64,000 nucleotides of DNA, from the NCBI RefSeq assembly GCF_000758625.1, contig NZ_CP009283.1:704501-768500 (forward strand), given 5' to 3'. Within the stretch, counting starts at the first letter, position 1; each line of letters begins with the position of its first letter. A program made the translations under genes and the position numbers. This DNA comes from Paenibacillus sp. FSL R7-0273. GTDB lineage: Bacteria; Bacillota; Bacilli; Paenibacillales; Paenibacillaceae. Shown here piece by piece: positions 8,873-17,791 of the stretch. Below the pieces are notes generated by a model. That model made no database searches and was not told where the DNA came from. It worked only from the letters and a program-made list of their open reading frames with translations.

Positions 8873-9442
8873 ATGTCCTGGAGTAAATTGAAGCAGCAGC
8901 TGGAGGGCTTTCTGAGTCCTGCCTTAAACGGAAGGGTAGAATACCGCGCGCCGGGCTACCGTTATCTGCCTGATAAATCAGGGATCTGTTACATCTCGGT
9001 CGATAAAAAGAATCTGCTCAGCATGAGCGATAAAAGTAACCCGATCAGATGGTATCAGACAGAGCTGGACATCAAGAACGATCCGGGTATCCGGATTCCT
9101 GTCACAAGTGAGGACATTGAAGCAGTCAGACAAACCGTCAAAGGGCCAGTGCCGGAGGATCGCCTGATCGTCATGGCCGGCAGCCGAAAGAGCACAGAGC
9201 ATGCCAAGGAGCTTTTGTCCGCCCAGACGGCATTAACGAAGTCGAATTTTATCGTGGTGGCTAACAAGTTTCTGGTCACTCCGATAGAGGAGAGTATGGA
9301 GAGCAGCGACCTGATGCTGAATATTCTGGCTCTGCTGGACAGACGGGTCGGCAAAAAGCGGATTCTAAGCATGGCCGGGAAGATGGAGCTGAAGCATCCG
9401 GCGGTGCAGTATTTTTATGAGCTGCGGCGGGGGACGTTGTGA
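8873..9442 (+). CDS. conserved hypothetical protein (SF0329-like)
   Basis: 189 aa, soluble, with no signal peptide or membrane segment. It begins MSWSKLKQQLEGFLSPAL and resembles, from memory, the small SF0329 family of uncharacterised bacterial proteins. A GGAGG site precedes ATG. It lies 25 bases after the Dus gene and is probably cotranscribed. No catalytic motif is recognised. Confidence 0.6.
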   Translation: MSWSKLKQQLEGFLSPALNGRVEYRAPGYRYLPDKSGICYISVDKKNLLSMSDKSNPIRWYQTELDIKNDPGIRIPVTSEDIEAVRQTVKGPVPEDRLIVMAGSRKSTEHAKELLSAQTALTKSNFIVVANKFLVTPIEESMESSDLMLNILALLDRRVGKKRILSMAGKMELKHPAVQYFYELRRGTL

Positions 9443-9478
9443 GCCGCTACAAGCTTATTCTTTGATTTTCATTTCTCG

Positions 9479-9523
9479 GAGAAACGGACACCGTCCTGGT
9501 TAGGAAGGTGTCCGTTTCTGCTG
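9479..9523. terminator. stem-loop between convergent genes
   Basis: Long stem AGAAACGGACACC with GGTGTCCGTTTCT around a 14-nt loop, between the stop of the hypothetical gene and the convergent response regulator. The T run is weak on both sides. Confidence 0.55.
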
Positions 9524-9553
9524 CTTGTTATGGAAGGGAGGAGCCCAAGCACA

Positions 9554-10267
9554 CTACCTGCCCTTATCCGTTTGCTCGCGCTTGCTGGCGGCCAGCATAT
9601 AGCCTTGCCCACGAATGGTAATGATTCTCTCCGGATTAACAGGATCTGCCTCGATTTTTTTGCGCAAATTACTGATATGTACAGCGACCGTTCTCGTATC
9701 CTCCAGACTATCCATTCCCCAGACGAGATGAAACAAGGTATCGACGGTGACGACACGGTTAACGTTCTGGGCCATGTAGGAGAGCAGACTAAACTCTTTT
9801 TTCGATAAAAAGAGGGTCTTACTGCCTAGATTAACAGACTGTGCATAGAAATCCAGCGTCAAGCCCGGCAGCTCCAGCAGCTGCTCCCTTCTGCCTGCGG
9901 ATACTCTGCGAAGATGAGCTTTGATCTTGGCCATAAGTACACCCGGGCTAAACGGCTTGGTCACATAATCGTCGCCCCCGTAAGATAACGCGCTGATTTT
10001 GATCTCGTCCTCCTCATGACTGCTCAGAAATACGATCGGCGCATTCGTGTAGCTGCGTGCGCTCCTGCACCAGTCAATGCCATTTTCATTAGCCAGCATT
10101 ACATCCAGTACAATCAAATCCGGATCAAACGAGGTAAGCAGCAGCGTGGCTTCTGTCCCGCTGTGGCTATACGAGGCTACAAAGCCTTCCCGTTCGCAAT
10201 ACGCCTGAATAATCTCACAGATGTGGGGATCATCGTCGACGATCATAATTTTGTAAGTGTCTATCAC
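9554..10267 (-). CDS. OmpR-family response regulator
   Basis: 237-aa transcription factor with a receiver domain (acidic cluster VDDD at residues 10-13, phosphoacceptor Asp at about 55 in LIVLDVML, conserved Lys in YVTKPFSPG) and a C-terminal winged helix (VHISNLRKKIEADP, RGQGYML). GTG at 10267 is taken as the start because GGAAGG lies 7 bases upstream and this removes an unrelated extension. It is the second gene of the operon, 19 bases after the kinase, its partner. Confidence 0.9.
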   Translation of the reverse strand: MIDTYKIMIVDDDPHICEIIQAYCEREGFVASYSHSGTEATLLLTSFDPDLIVLDVMLANENGIDWCRSARSYTNAPIVFLSSHEEDEIKISALSYGGDDYVTKPFSPGVLMAKIKAHLRRVSAGRREQLLELPGLTLDFYAQSVNLGSKTLFLSKKEFSLLSYMAQNVNRVVTVDTLFHLVWGMDSLEDTRTVAVHISNLRKKIEADPVNPERIITIRGQGYMLAASKREQTDKGR

Positions 10268-10286
10268 GCCATCACCTTCCTGCTGC

Positions 10287-12533
10287 TCATATACAAGGCA
10301 GCGATACATAGAATATCGACCCCGTCTTGCCGTCGCTCTCTGCCCGGACGTTTCCGCCATGCGCTTGTACGATTTCCCGGCAAATCGCCAGCCCAAGCCC
10401 GCTGCCCTCTACGCCCTTGTCCGTGCCCGGCAGCTCTACCCGGTAATTGCGGTCGAAGATTTGCTCGAGCTGCTCCGGGGGGATGCCTGTACCGGAGTCC
10501 TGTATGCTAATGATTGCACAGCGGGCTTCTGTCTCTTTTGCCTCGTCCACGGTCAGTGCCAGACGCACCATCCCGCCGCTGGAGGTGAACTTCATCGCGT
10601 TCGACACCAGATTGAACAAGGCCTGCTCTAATCTTTGAGCATCTATCCGGACAACAGGCGAGCCGGATCGTTGATCTCCTTCCGTATATCCGATATCCTC
10701 CGTAGGTCCGGTATCCAGTACGAAATCCAGCCCAGCATCACGAACAACCAGCTCGTATTGCTCGAAGAAACTGCGCAGGAAGTCCATCACCCGCACCGGC
10801 TCCATCTGGTACGCTACCTGCCCCGTCTCCAGCTGCGACAGGAAGGACAACTCCCCGATCATCCGGTTAACCCTTATCGTGTTATCCCGGATATACTTCA
10901 GGTACTGTTCATTGCGCTCCGGCTTAACCCTATCCAGCACAGCCTCGACATAACCAAGCATGCTGGACAGCGGCAGGCGCAGATCATGCGTAATGTAGGC
11001 AAGCAGCTTCTTTCTGCCTTGCTCGGAGTGAAGCAGCCGCTCATACGACATGCGGAGATCCTCATGAGCTGCGGATAAGGCGTGTGTGCGATACAATACA
11101 ATCTGCTCCAGACTGGAATTCATCTCAGTGAGCTTGTTGTTAGCCTCCTGCAGCTCACGTGCAATCCGCTCTTCGTTTGTTGCCGCCCTCGTAAACCTTG
11201 AAGACAACAGAATCAGCTGTGCGATCGTAAAGATCAGCAGCCCGAACGGAGAGGTATTCCCAATGATTGACCATTCATTGAAATATAAAAAATCGTTGAT
11301 CACCGTAACCAGCGCCACCACCGACACGAGCAGGAAGATCAGTGCGCCTTCCATACGCCGTATGGCCGCCACAGCCAGCCCAACCATCAGATACGCCATT
11401 TGCAGCACAACGATAACACCAATCAGCACCAGCATTTTCGAATAGAGGAGTGCAGGGGTCAGCACAATCACCAGGCAAAGTAAGCCGGTTGCGATACGGG
11501 TGCTAAGCCGAAACCACCGCGACACAACATTCGGAAAAATGCATTCAAAGTACTTGGTGATAATATAACCGCCGAGGCAAAGCGTCAAATACTCAATCTT
11601 AAACTGCAATTCCCACGGAAAATGAGGAAACCATTGGGTAAGCATAAGCTCGCCGTTCAGGAGGGACCGGATACCGAATAACAAGGTGAACAGACCGAAG
11701 TACAGCGGAGCCCTGTCCTTGCGGCGCAGCATGAATAACAGCAGATTATACAAGCCTAACACGAGCAGGCTCGCGGTTATGAACATCTCAGAGGCAACCT
11801 TCAGCTGTGCCCTGGCCGCAAGCACATTGCTGCCGCCCAGCTCGATATCCTTAGTGATGCCGCCCCGCTTATGATGAAAGTTCGATACTTGCATAACCAG
11901 CTCTACCGTGTCGTTCCCGGGCTGGAAGAACACCAGCTTCGTTGCCAGACGCGGGTTCATGCCACTGTTGTCCTTACCTACAACACCAACTTCTTCGCGC
12001 AGTTCTCCGTTAACCCATAATTTATACGCATGAAAAATAGTAGGCAGTCTCAGGGCAAGCTGCTCATTCTGATCCTGCCCGCTAAGCCGGATGACCAGCC
12101 GAAAGGTGGCAAAGCCTTCTCCCTTCAGCTCTTGACCATCCAGCTTATAGCCTAACCAGGACTGGGGGATGCTGATATACCGGTCAGCTGTTTCCCCTCC
12201 TGTTATCCGGGTGTGTATATCCTCCGGCGAGAGCAGCTCCTGCCAGTAAAATGCCCATTCCCCCTGCAGCTTTTGCGGCTGCTTAATGATAGTATGCTGT
12301 GTTAAATCCAGAAAGCCTTGTTCACTTTGGAGCTTGGGGGCACCTGACGGTGTAGCCAGGATGGCATAGCTTGCAACCAGACCAATAACAACGGCTACAG
12401 CTATACGAAGCAGGATATTACGAGAACTGATCCGGAGAATCCCTCTCATGATGATGTCGACCCCAATCTGCAACATTCGCTGGAATATACTGATGTTCCT
12501 ATAGATAGCCTTCTTAAAGGAGGCTGTATTCAA
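10287..12533 (-). CDS. 7TMR-DISM hybrid sensor histidine kinase
   Basis: 748-aa membrane kinase. The order is one N-terminal membrane helix (around residues 40-62), an extracytoplasmic beta-rich 7TMR-DISM-type domain (~70-240, with LQGEWAFYWQELL), seven membrane helices (~245-440), a coiled coil, then HisKA with ITHDLRLPLSSMLGY and HATPase_c with N-box NLVSNAMKFT, G1 DSGTGI and G2 GSGLGLAI. The extracytoplasmic fold resembles carbohydrate-binding jelly rolls, so a sugar-type ligand is possible. TTG at 12533 follows a TAAAGG site. It lies upstream of its response regulator in the same operon. Confidence 0.88.
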   Translation of the reverse strand: MNTASFKKAIYRNISIFQRMLQIGVDIIMRGILRISSRNILLRIAVAVVIGLVASYAILATPSGAPKLQSEQGFLDLTQHTIIKQPQKLQGEWAFYWQELLSPEDIHTRITGGETADRYISIPQSWLGYKLDGQELKGEGFATFRLVIRLSGQDQNEQLALRLPTIFHAYKLWVNGELREEVGVVGKDNSGMNPRLATKLVFFQPGNDTVELVMQVSNFHHKRGGITKDIELGGSNVLAARAQLKVASEMFITASLLVLGLYNLLLFMLRRKDRAPLYFGLFTLLFGIRSLLNGELMLTQWFPHFPWELQFKIEYLTLCLGGYIITKYFECIFPNVVSRWFRLSTRIATGLLCLVIVLTPALLYSKMLVLIGVIVVLQMAYLMVGLAVAAIRRMEGALIFLLVSVVALVTVINDFLYFNEWSIIGNTSPFGLLIFTIAQLILLSSRFTRAATNEERIARELQEANNKLTEMNSSLEQIVLYRTHALSAAHEDLRMSYERLLHSEQGRKKLLAYITHDLRLPLSSMLGYVEAVLDRVKPERNEQYLKYIRDNTIRVNRMIGELSFLSQLETGQVAYQMEPVRVMDFLRSFFEQYELVVRDAGLDFVLDTGPTEDIGYTEGDQRSGSPVVRIDAQRLEQALFNLVSNAMKFTSSGGMVRLALTVDEAKETEARCAIISIQDSGTGIPPEQLEQIFDRNYRVELPGTDKGVEGSGLGLAICREIVQAHGGNVRAESDGKTGSIFYVSLPCI

Positions 12534-12794
12534 GCAGTAACCTTTATTATTATCGGTTTGAAATTGCCGGAATGTTGTATCCCGGTTAATTTAAAATTTA
12601 ACTTTATTTCCATTAGCTACATATCTATAGTGGTTAACTGGGTCTTCTTTTAGATTGGTGAAGTGAGAGAGGTTATGGAGCCAGCCAATTAAAGTTTATC
12701 GAGTATGGAATGATTTTCACAAACGACAATACAATAGACCTGTGGTTCGGTTTACGGCCGAAACCGGTAAACTAAATAAGGGAGGCTTCCGATT

Positions 12795-13805
12795 TTGAAA
12801 AAAGTTCCCGCAAGAGCCGTATCGCTGCTGGTAGTTGTAGCAGTATTTCTATCCCTGTTCTTCACGAGCTTAACACCTGCAAACGCTGCCGCCAAAGGAG
12901 CATGGGCTCCAAATACTGCATATGCAGTAAATGATACCGTAACCTATAGCGGAAGTACGTATACCTGCCTTCAGGCCCACACTTCCCTCACCGGCTGGGA
13001 GCCGGCTAATGTACCTGCCTTATGGAAGAGTGGAGGAGGAACAACCACCCCGACCCCAACGCCACCTCCGGCAACAAACGGGGCCACCTTTTATGCAGAT
13101 ATCAATTATGGCGGGAAGGCAGTAACGCTTGGAACAGGTAACTATACACTGTCTCAGCTGAACGCTGCAGGCATTCCGAATGACTGGATGTCCTCGCTGA
13201 AGGTTCCTAGCGGCTGGACTGTTGAAGTCTATGAGAATGAAAACTTTGGAGGCACCAAATGGACTTATACAGCTAATTCCTCCTGGGTTGGCGACAATGT
13301 CAATGACAAGATGACTTCGGTTAAAATCTATATCGGCTCACCGCAGACCTCTGTAACCAAGCCTTCCGAGGTTCCAAGTCAAATCTGGACCTATGTAATG
13401 AATGTAGACAATAAGTTCGGTAAAGGCGGAGATTTTGCCCTCTTGCTAAGTGCGGTTATCAAGAAGGAGAGCAGCTTTGGAGCAGGCCTGCCGGGCAGCC
13501 CGTCAGCCGGAGACGGCTTGATGCAGGTGGAACCCAACACACGCAATGCCTATCTCTCACAATTCAGCGCCAAATTCGGCCGCACCTATAATCACAGCAG
13601 TGAACAGGACCAAGTAGCCTTGGGCGGACTGATTCTGGATGAAAAAATCTCCCGGTTCGGAAGCATCTATAACGGATTGCTGCACTATAACGGAGGGGAT
13701 AACTGGTATCCGGGTGCTACCGATTCCTATGGCCGTCCTATCCTGGCCGATCAATATGCAAATGCCGTTTATGCTACCTATCAGGGGTACGGCGGTAAGA
13801 ATTAA
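12795..13805 (+). CDS. secreted lytic transglycosylase with chitin-binding and beta/gamma-crystallin domains
   Basis: 336-aa exported protein. A signal peptide (residues 1-32, ending ANA/AA) is followed by a CBM5/12 chitin-binding module (~33-76, WAPNTAYAVNDTVTYSGSTY), a PT-rich linker and a beta/gamma-crystallin-like module (~97-178, with YADINYGGKAVTL and YENENFGGTKWTY). A C-terminal SLT/lysozyme-like domain has catalytic Glu in AVIKKESSFG and GDGLMQVEP downstream. It should cleave peptidoglycan glycan strands or chitin-like polymers outside the cell. TTG start with GGGAGG 9 bases upstream. The upstream 260 bases hold its promoter region and no gene. Confidence 0.85.
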   Translation: MKKVPARAVSLLVVVAVFLSLFFTSLTPANAAAKGAWAPNTAYAVNDTVTYSGSTYTCLQAHTSLTGWEPANVPALWKSGGGTTTPTPTPPPATNGATFYADINYGGKAVTLGTGNYTLSQLNAAGIPNDWMSSLKVPSGWTVEVYENENFGGTKWTYTANSSWVGDNVNDKMTSVKIYIGSPQTSVTKPSEVPSQIWTYVMNVDNKFGKGGDFALLLSAVIKKESSFGAGLPGSPSAGDGLMQVEPNTRNAYLSQFSAKFGRTYNHSSEQDQVALGGLILDEKISRFGSIYNGLLHYNGGDNWYPGATDSYGRPILADQYANAVYATYQGYGGKN

Positions 13806-13812
13806 TAGAATG

Positions 13813-13853
13813 GCAATAAGACGCTGGGGAGCTCCCTTGGCGTCTTTATTTTT
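13813..13853 (+). terminator. terminator after lytic transglycosylase
   Basis: Stem AATAAGACGC with GGCGTCTTTATT (nested GGGAGCTCCC), followed by a T-rich tail. Confidence 0.75.
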
Positions 13854-13923
13854 ATAAGCTGCGGCGGGAGGCGTTGTGAGGTAAACTGGTTCTAGCAGAT
13901 TTTAAGAAAATGAGGGTTATGTC

Positions 13924-14886
13924 ATGCCGAAACAAGATAATATGCTGGCCATTCTATGGATGCTGAACTCCGGCGTGAAAATAACGGCGAAGCAGCTCGC
14001 CGAGAAGCTGGAAATCAATATACGGACCGTGTACCGGTATATCGATGCATTATGTGCCAGCGGAGTGCCAATCATCTCCGACGCTGGGCATAACGGCGGA
14101 TATAGCCTGCTCAGTAATGTGATTAGAGCACCGCTGCTGTTTGATATGGAGGAGAAGAAGGCGCTGCTGCATGCTGCTTTTTTTGCCAAAGAAGCCGGAT
14201 ATCCTATGACTGACGTATTGGACAATGCCGCAGCCAAGCTAAAAATGTATTCGAATCAGGAGCAGAAGCAGGTGCTTAGCCGCCATGTAGCAGGTGTTGA
14301 GGTTATAAATCATACGTTGCCTGCTGCTGTCCAGCCGGTGCTCGCGGAATTGGAATGGGCGGTAGCCAATGAATGCTCTGTAGAAATTGCTTACCGTACA
14401 GGCCGTGAGGAGCATGCCAAGAACAGGAGGATCGACCCGTATGGAATGGTCTACTGGAATAACAGATGGTACACGGTTGCCTTTTGCCACTTGAAAAAAG
14501 AGCTTCGCAGCTTCCGGGCCGACCGGATTCTGACGATCGAGCGTACGGCTGAGAGCTTTGAGCGCTTGGAGGGTTTCTCGGCCCGTGACAGCTTCCTGCA
14601 TAATCTGCTGCCTGATGCAGCAGGCAAGGAGGAATGGATGGCTGTAAGGATAGAAGGTACGGCGGATGCGCTGGACGACCTGTGTATGCACTGGTTTCTG
14701 GGGCATCATCTGAAGGAGCGGACAGCGGGTCAGGCGATTTTTACCCTTGAGGAGGAGAACGTTCACAGGTATGTCCCTTCCTTTCTTCTGCCCTATGGGA
14801 AGTCCATTCAAGTGATGGAGCCGCAGAGCTTAAAGGACAGGCTCGTTGCTGTTGCAGCGGAGTTAATGGAATATTATCAGCAGTAA
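13924..14886 (+). CDS. YafY/DeoR-type HTH-WYL transcriptional regulator
   Basis: 320 aa. The N-terminal winged helix (residues ~1-60, ITAKQLAEKLEINIRTVYRY, IDAL) is followed by a helical linker and a WYL domain (~130-215, RIDPYGMVYWNNRWYTVAFC, RSFRADRI) and a WCX-type C-terminal extension. WYL domains bind nucleotides or other small ligands, or single-stranded nucleic acid, and such regulators occur both in metabolic and in defence loci. Here the next gene is a DJ-1/PfpI protein on the same strand, the probable target. Confidence 0.85.
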   Translation: MPKQDNMLAILWMLNSGVKITAKQLAEKLEINIRTVYRYIDALCASGVPIISDAGHNGGYSLLSNVIRAPLLFDMEEKKALLHAAFFAKEAGYPMTDVLDNAAAKLKMYSNQEQKQVLSRHVAGVEVINHTLPAAVQPVLAELEWAVANECSVEIAYRTGREEHAKNRRIDPYGMVYWNNRWYTVAFCHLKKELRSFRADRILTIERTAESFERLEGFSARDSFLHNLLPDAAGKEEWMAVRIEGTADALDDLCMHWFLGHHLKERTAGQAIFTLEEENVHRYVPSFLLPYGKSIQVMEPQSLKDRLVAVAAELMEYYQQ

Positions 14887-14927
14887 CAGCTTCACTGACA
14901 GCGGATGTCAGTGGAGCTGTTTTATTA
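14885..14927 (+). terminator. terminator after WYL regulator
   Basis: Stem AACAGCTTCACTGACA with TGTCAGTGGAGCTGTT (one mismatch pair) and a T-rich tail. It overlaps the WYL stop codon and may lessen readthrough into the following gene. Confidence 0.7.
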
Positions 14928-14958
14928 TGGAGGTAATCACGAAAAGGGGGATTTATCA

Positions 14959-15582
14959 ATGAATCAAACTGTATATCTGTATGTTTTGGACACTATGGCG
15001 GACTGGGAAATCGGCTACCTGACTGCCGAGCTGAACTCAGGAAGATACTTTAAGAAGGGGCAAGCCTCCTCTAAACTAGTCACCGTAGGGCTAGACAAGA
15101 ACCCTATAACTACAATGGGCGGATTAACCATAATGCCTGACATCACACTGGAGGAATGCAGCCCTAGCAGCGGAGATATGCTGATTCTGCCGGGTGGAGA
15201 GACATGGACAGATTCGATCCACGAGCCTATCCTGCAGGCTGCCGGGAGATGTCTGGAGGACAATATAGGGGTTGCGGCGATTTGCGGAGCTACAATGGGG
15301 CTGGCCCGGACAGGCCTGCTGGATACCCGTGCTCATACAAGCAACGATCTGGAGTATCTTAAAATGGTCTGCCCGGCATACACAGGCGAACAGCACTATA
15401 AGCTGCAGCCTGCGGTAACGGACGGGAAGCTGATTACTGCCTCTGGAATAGCTCCGCTGGAGTTCACTGTTCATGTCCTGCGGGCCCTGGATGTATTCCC
15501 GGACCAAACGTTAGAGGCCTGGTATAACCTGTATAAGACTCAGGAGCCAAGGTATTTCTATGAGTTGATGAGTCATTCATAG
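14959..15582 (+). CDS. DJ-1/PfpI family protein
   Basis: 208-aa class I glutamine-amidotransferase-like protein. The nucleophile elbow is AAICGATMGLARTGLL with Cys at about residue 111, and the preceding strand MLILPGG with Glu in GGETW completes the DJ-1 fold. ATG 14959 is used because AAAGGGGG lies 8 bases upstream. Family members act as chaperones, glyoxalases or hydratases, and the specific reaction cannot be told. It lies directly downstream of the WYL regulator. Confidence 0.82.
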   Translation: MNQTVYLYVLDTMADWEIGYLTAELNSGRYFKKGQASSKLVTVGLDKNPITTMGGLTIMPDITLEECSPSSGDMLILPGGETWTDSIHEPILQAAGRCLEDNIGVAAICGATMGLARTGLLDTRAHTSNDLEYLKMVCPAYTGEQHYKLQPAVTDGKLITASGIAPLEFTVHVLRALDVFPDQTLEAWYNLYKTQEPRYFYELMSHS

Positions 15583-15655
15583 AGCAATGTATAAGGCACT
15601 TCCTCCAAACACCTGCAATAATATTGACAATCTAGCAAACTGCATAAATGCAATA

Positions 15656-15684
15656 TTGACCTATGGAAAATAAAGGAATAGTAT
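15656..15684 (+). promoter_or_regulatory. sigma-A-type promoter for TPR receptor gene
   Basis: -35 TTGACC (15656-15661), 17-base spacer, -10 TAGTAT (15679-15684). It lies 34 bases before the TTG start of the TPR gene, so the receptor gene has its own promoter and is not a 5'-truncated fragment. Confidence 0.7.
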
Positions 15685-15717
15685 AGGTGTAAATGGTTTT
15701 GAGAGGAAGTGTAGACG

Positions 15718-16569
15718 TTGCTTGAACTCGATGGTATAGCTGCCGATTCACTTGTAGACATGATAAAGCTATCTTTTTCATGGGAGAACTGGCCAGCCGT
15801 AATTGAGGTGTCAGATAAGCTATTCGAAGTGATTGCCATCACCTACGATACCTCGCAGAATATCATCGGGATGTCTCCCAAGCCGCAACTGAAGAGAAGC
15901 ATTGTATACTATTTTGGATATAGCCTATTAATGAAGGGGGTGGGGCACCAGAAGACGGGACAGTACGCAGAATCAAGAAGATGTATTAACCAGTATAAGG
16001 ATTTGAGCTGGATTAAGCCATTAGATGAAGAGGGATATGCGGAAGTCCATTTCTACAAAAGCATGGCTGCCGCCAACGGCTATGTCATTGATTTGCTTGA
16101 GGGCAACGCCGGAGTTCTGCAGGGATATGTCCGTTTTCTGCAAACGCTGGCGAAGAAGGAACTATTGAACGGGATGCTAACCGTGCTAGAGTCCGCAATC
16201 AAATTTAACTACTCTATCGATTGGGTGCTCGAGCTGTTCAAGGACCAGATTGAGGAGATCAGCAGCAAAGAGAAGAGAGAAGACGTCCGAAGCTACGTGG
16301 ATTACAAGTATTTACTCGCAACCTATTTATATAGAAGAAATAATATCACCGATGCGCTAAATGGAATACTAGATATTTTACAGATATGTAGTAAACTAGA
16401 AGATGAGGCGGGATTTAGAAAATCCGTCGCCTTCTACGAGCTTATCCGAAACAAGGCATCAGATTCACAGCAAGAGATGTATCAAGGGATTATAAAAAAT
16501 ATCTTAGAGAGGGAGTTTTTATATGACGAAGAAGATATCCTTGTTGCTGACAACGCTGTTGTTCATTAG
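15718..16569 (+). CDS. TPR-like regulatory protein (putative RRNPP/Rap-type receptor)
   Basis: 283-aa all-helical cytosolic protein built of helix pairs resembling tetratricopeptide repeats (for example SIVYYFGYSLLMKGVGHQKT, GYAEVHFYKSMAAANGYVID, DYKYLLATYLYRRNNITDAL). No DNA-binding domain is visible at the N terminus. TTG 15718 follows GAGAGGAAG at 8 bases and a promoter lies just upstream. The last 47 bases overlap a small gene for an exported peptide, the arrangement known from Bacillus Rap-Phr pairs. I infer a peptide-responsive regulator that acts on another protein. Family membership is not proven, since Rap proteins are usually near 380 aa. Confidence 0.6.
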   Translation: MLELDGIAADSLVDMIKLSFSWENWPAVIEVSDKLFEVIAITYDTSQNIIGMSPKPQLKRSIVYYFGYSLLMKGVGHQKTGQYAESRRCINQYKDLSWIKPLDEEGYAEVHFYKSMAAANGYVIDLLEGNAGVLQGYVRFLQTLAKKELLNGMLTVLESAIKFNYSIDWVLELFKDQIEEISSKEKREDVRSYVDYKYLLATYLYRRNNITDALNGILDILQICSKLEDEAGFRKSVAFYELIRNKASDSQQEMYQGIIKNILEREFLYDEEDILVADNAVVH

Positions 16570-16669
16570 TGCAGTTGCGATCGGAGCCTCAGCTAGCGCT
16601 GATGCGGGTGTGAAAGTGAAGGCAGGCACTGGCGGGTTTACTGTTAATAATCATGGGACTGGGCATTAA
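16523..16669 (+). CDS. Phr-like exported signal peptide precursor
   Basis: 48-aa peptide: a Lys-rich start (MTKKIS), a hydrophobic export helix (LLLTTLLFISAVAIGA), an ASASADA cleavage region, and a short Gly/Lys-rich mature tail ending VNNHGTGH. GAGGGAG lies about 8 bases before ATG, inside the upstream TPR gene. The size, export signal and overlap with a TPR protein gene match Phr-type pre-pro-peptides, whose C-terminal residues are processed, re-imported and bind the receptor. The mature signal cannot be fixed from sequence. Confidence 0.65.
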   Translation: MTKKISLLLTTLLFISAVAIGASASADAGVKVKAGTGGFTVNNHGTGH

Positions 16670-16681
16670 ATATAGATTTGA

Positions 16682-16716
16682 TGAGAGGCTCCGCGGATGC
16701 GGGGTCTTTTTTTGTT
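16682..16716 (+). terminator. terminator after TPR/peptide operon
   Basis: GC-rich stem (GAGGCTCCGC with GCGGGGTCTT, imperfect) followed by seven T residues. Confidence 0.65.
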
Positions 16717-16933
16717 GGGGGAGGTGAGTGATCATACTATTAGGCGATCTGTCAGTTTCGACGGGCTCTGTTTGATCATTCGTGAAAGCTGCATATAATG
16801 CGAGGCTCATGAAACAAATATATTAATGAGGTATCGCCATTAGTGTAAAGCTCGCTGAACATGCTTTAAAGTCAGGTAATCTAATTGAGGTATGATATAA
16901 TAAGACGTTATCGAATATGAAGGAGTGATATTA

Positions 16934-17128
16934 TTGTCAAAGCATTACACCGAAGACGAAAAGGTAATTCTAGATTGGGTAACTTCAAAAATTTCTCACC
17001 CTGATGAAATGAAAGCAATTACTCCATCATTGTCACGAGTTTTTGATCGAACTGATGGTGCTATACGACATCAAATAGAGGATAGAAAGAAAGCTCAAGG
17101 ATTAAAAGGATGGATCATTCCAGAGTAA
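16934..17128 (+). CDS. small hypothetical protein
   Basis: 64 aa, charged, helical, with no known motif. A weak resemblance to a Myb/SANT-like helix bundle (YTEDEKVILDWV, RTDGAIRHQIEDRKK) is only an impression. TTG 16934 is preferred to the overlapping GTG because AGGAG is then 8 bases upstream, and TATAAT lies at 16896-16901. It is AT-rich like the island that follows and may mark the island's left edge. Confidence 0.5.
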   Translation: MSKHYTEDEKVILDWVTSKISHPDEMKAITPSLSRVFDRTDGAIRHQIEDRKKAQGLKGWIIPE

Positions 17129-17375
17129 TATGAATATATTAATTCTTATGAAACATTGAAAGGACAAGAACGTAGTCTCTTACTTTTTTATATATCTCCA
17201 ACAACAGATTTTAGGCCGAGCTGATATCAGTGACCTCTGGTTCCGTGGGGCTTTTTCTAGTTTTGCTGGTTAACTTTTGAATAGCTTTTAATTGTCCTTT
17301 TTTAGACTTATTAACACTTGAAAACTTTAAGTAATGGTTCCGTAAACTGGGGAACAATAAGGAGGGGAATCTAAA

Positions 17376-17420
17376 ATGATTCCGCCCTTATTTATTATGA
17401 AGAGAGAAATAATAACATAG
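17376..17420 (+). other. very short ORF with a strong ribosome site
   Basis: A 14-codon frame (MIPPLFIMKREIIT) preceded by AAGGAGGGG at 8 bases. It lies in the otherwise gene-free 17129-17422 stretch and ends just before the convergent XRE stop. It may be a leader peptide or a chance match. Nothing downstream on this strand would be attenuated by it directly. Confidence 0.3.
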
Positions 17421-17422
17421 CT

Positions 17423-17773
17423 TTATTTTTTGCGCTTTATTTGGTATAAACGATACATTTCTAATTCTTCCTGTAGTCTATGCGCCTCTTCCGTTGTTAA
17501 TTCATCTAGTTTATTTTGTCCAAAGAAAATATAAGGTGGACGCTCCTCTTTTAGTAAATCATCTAGATTTACTTTCTCCTCCCTTCCAAGTAGAAAATCC
17601 ACAGTCACCTCAAAAATGTCAGCAATTCGTACTAGAGTGTTTAGATCTGGGACTCTCTTTCCTGATTCATAACCAGATACTGATACTTTTGTAACTCCGA
17701 TAGCATCACCAAGCTGTGACTGTGTAAGGCCATTTTGAACCCTTAATGTTTTTATTCTTTCGGATATTAGCAT
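17423..17773 (-). CDS. XRE-family repressor of the defence island
   Basis: 116-aa regulator with an N-terminal Cro/CI helix-turn-helix (ISERIKTLRVQNGLTQSQLG, DAIGVTKVSVSGYESGKRVP) and a short charged C-terminal tail. ATG 17773 is chosen over the upstream in-frame GTG because the GTG lies inside the GAGGTGG ribosome site. It is transcribed away from the phosphorothioation-type genes, and the space between holds three identical-spacing GTTAAC operators. Autoregulation and repression of the operon are therefore likely. Such regulators typically keep DNA-modification/restriction operons at low expression. Confidence 0.85.
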   Translation of the reverse strand: MLISERIKTLRVQNGLTQSQLGDAIGVTKVSVSGYESGKRVPDLNTLVRIADIFEVTVDFLLGREEKVNLDDLLKEERPPYIFFGQNKLDELTTEEAHRLQEELEMYRLYQIKRKK

Positions 17774-17791
17774 ATCACCCACCTCAAAAAT

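Noticed and set aside
10016..11078. Plus-strand open frames across the second two-component system
   Set aside because: They are antisense to clear response regulator and kinase domains and show no motifs.
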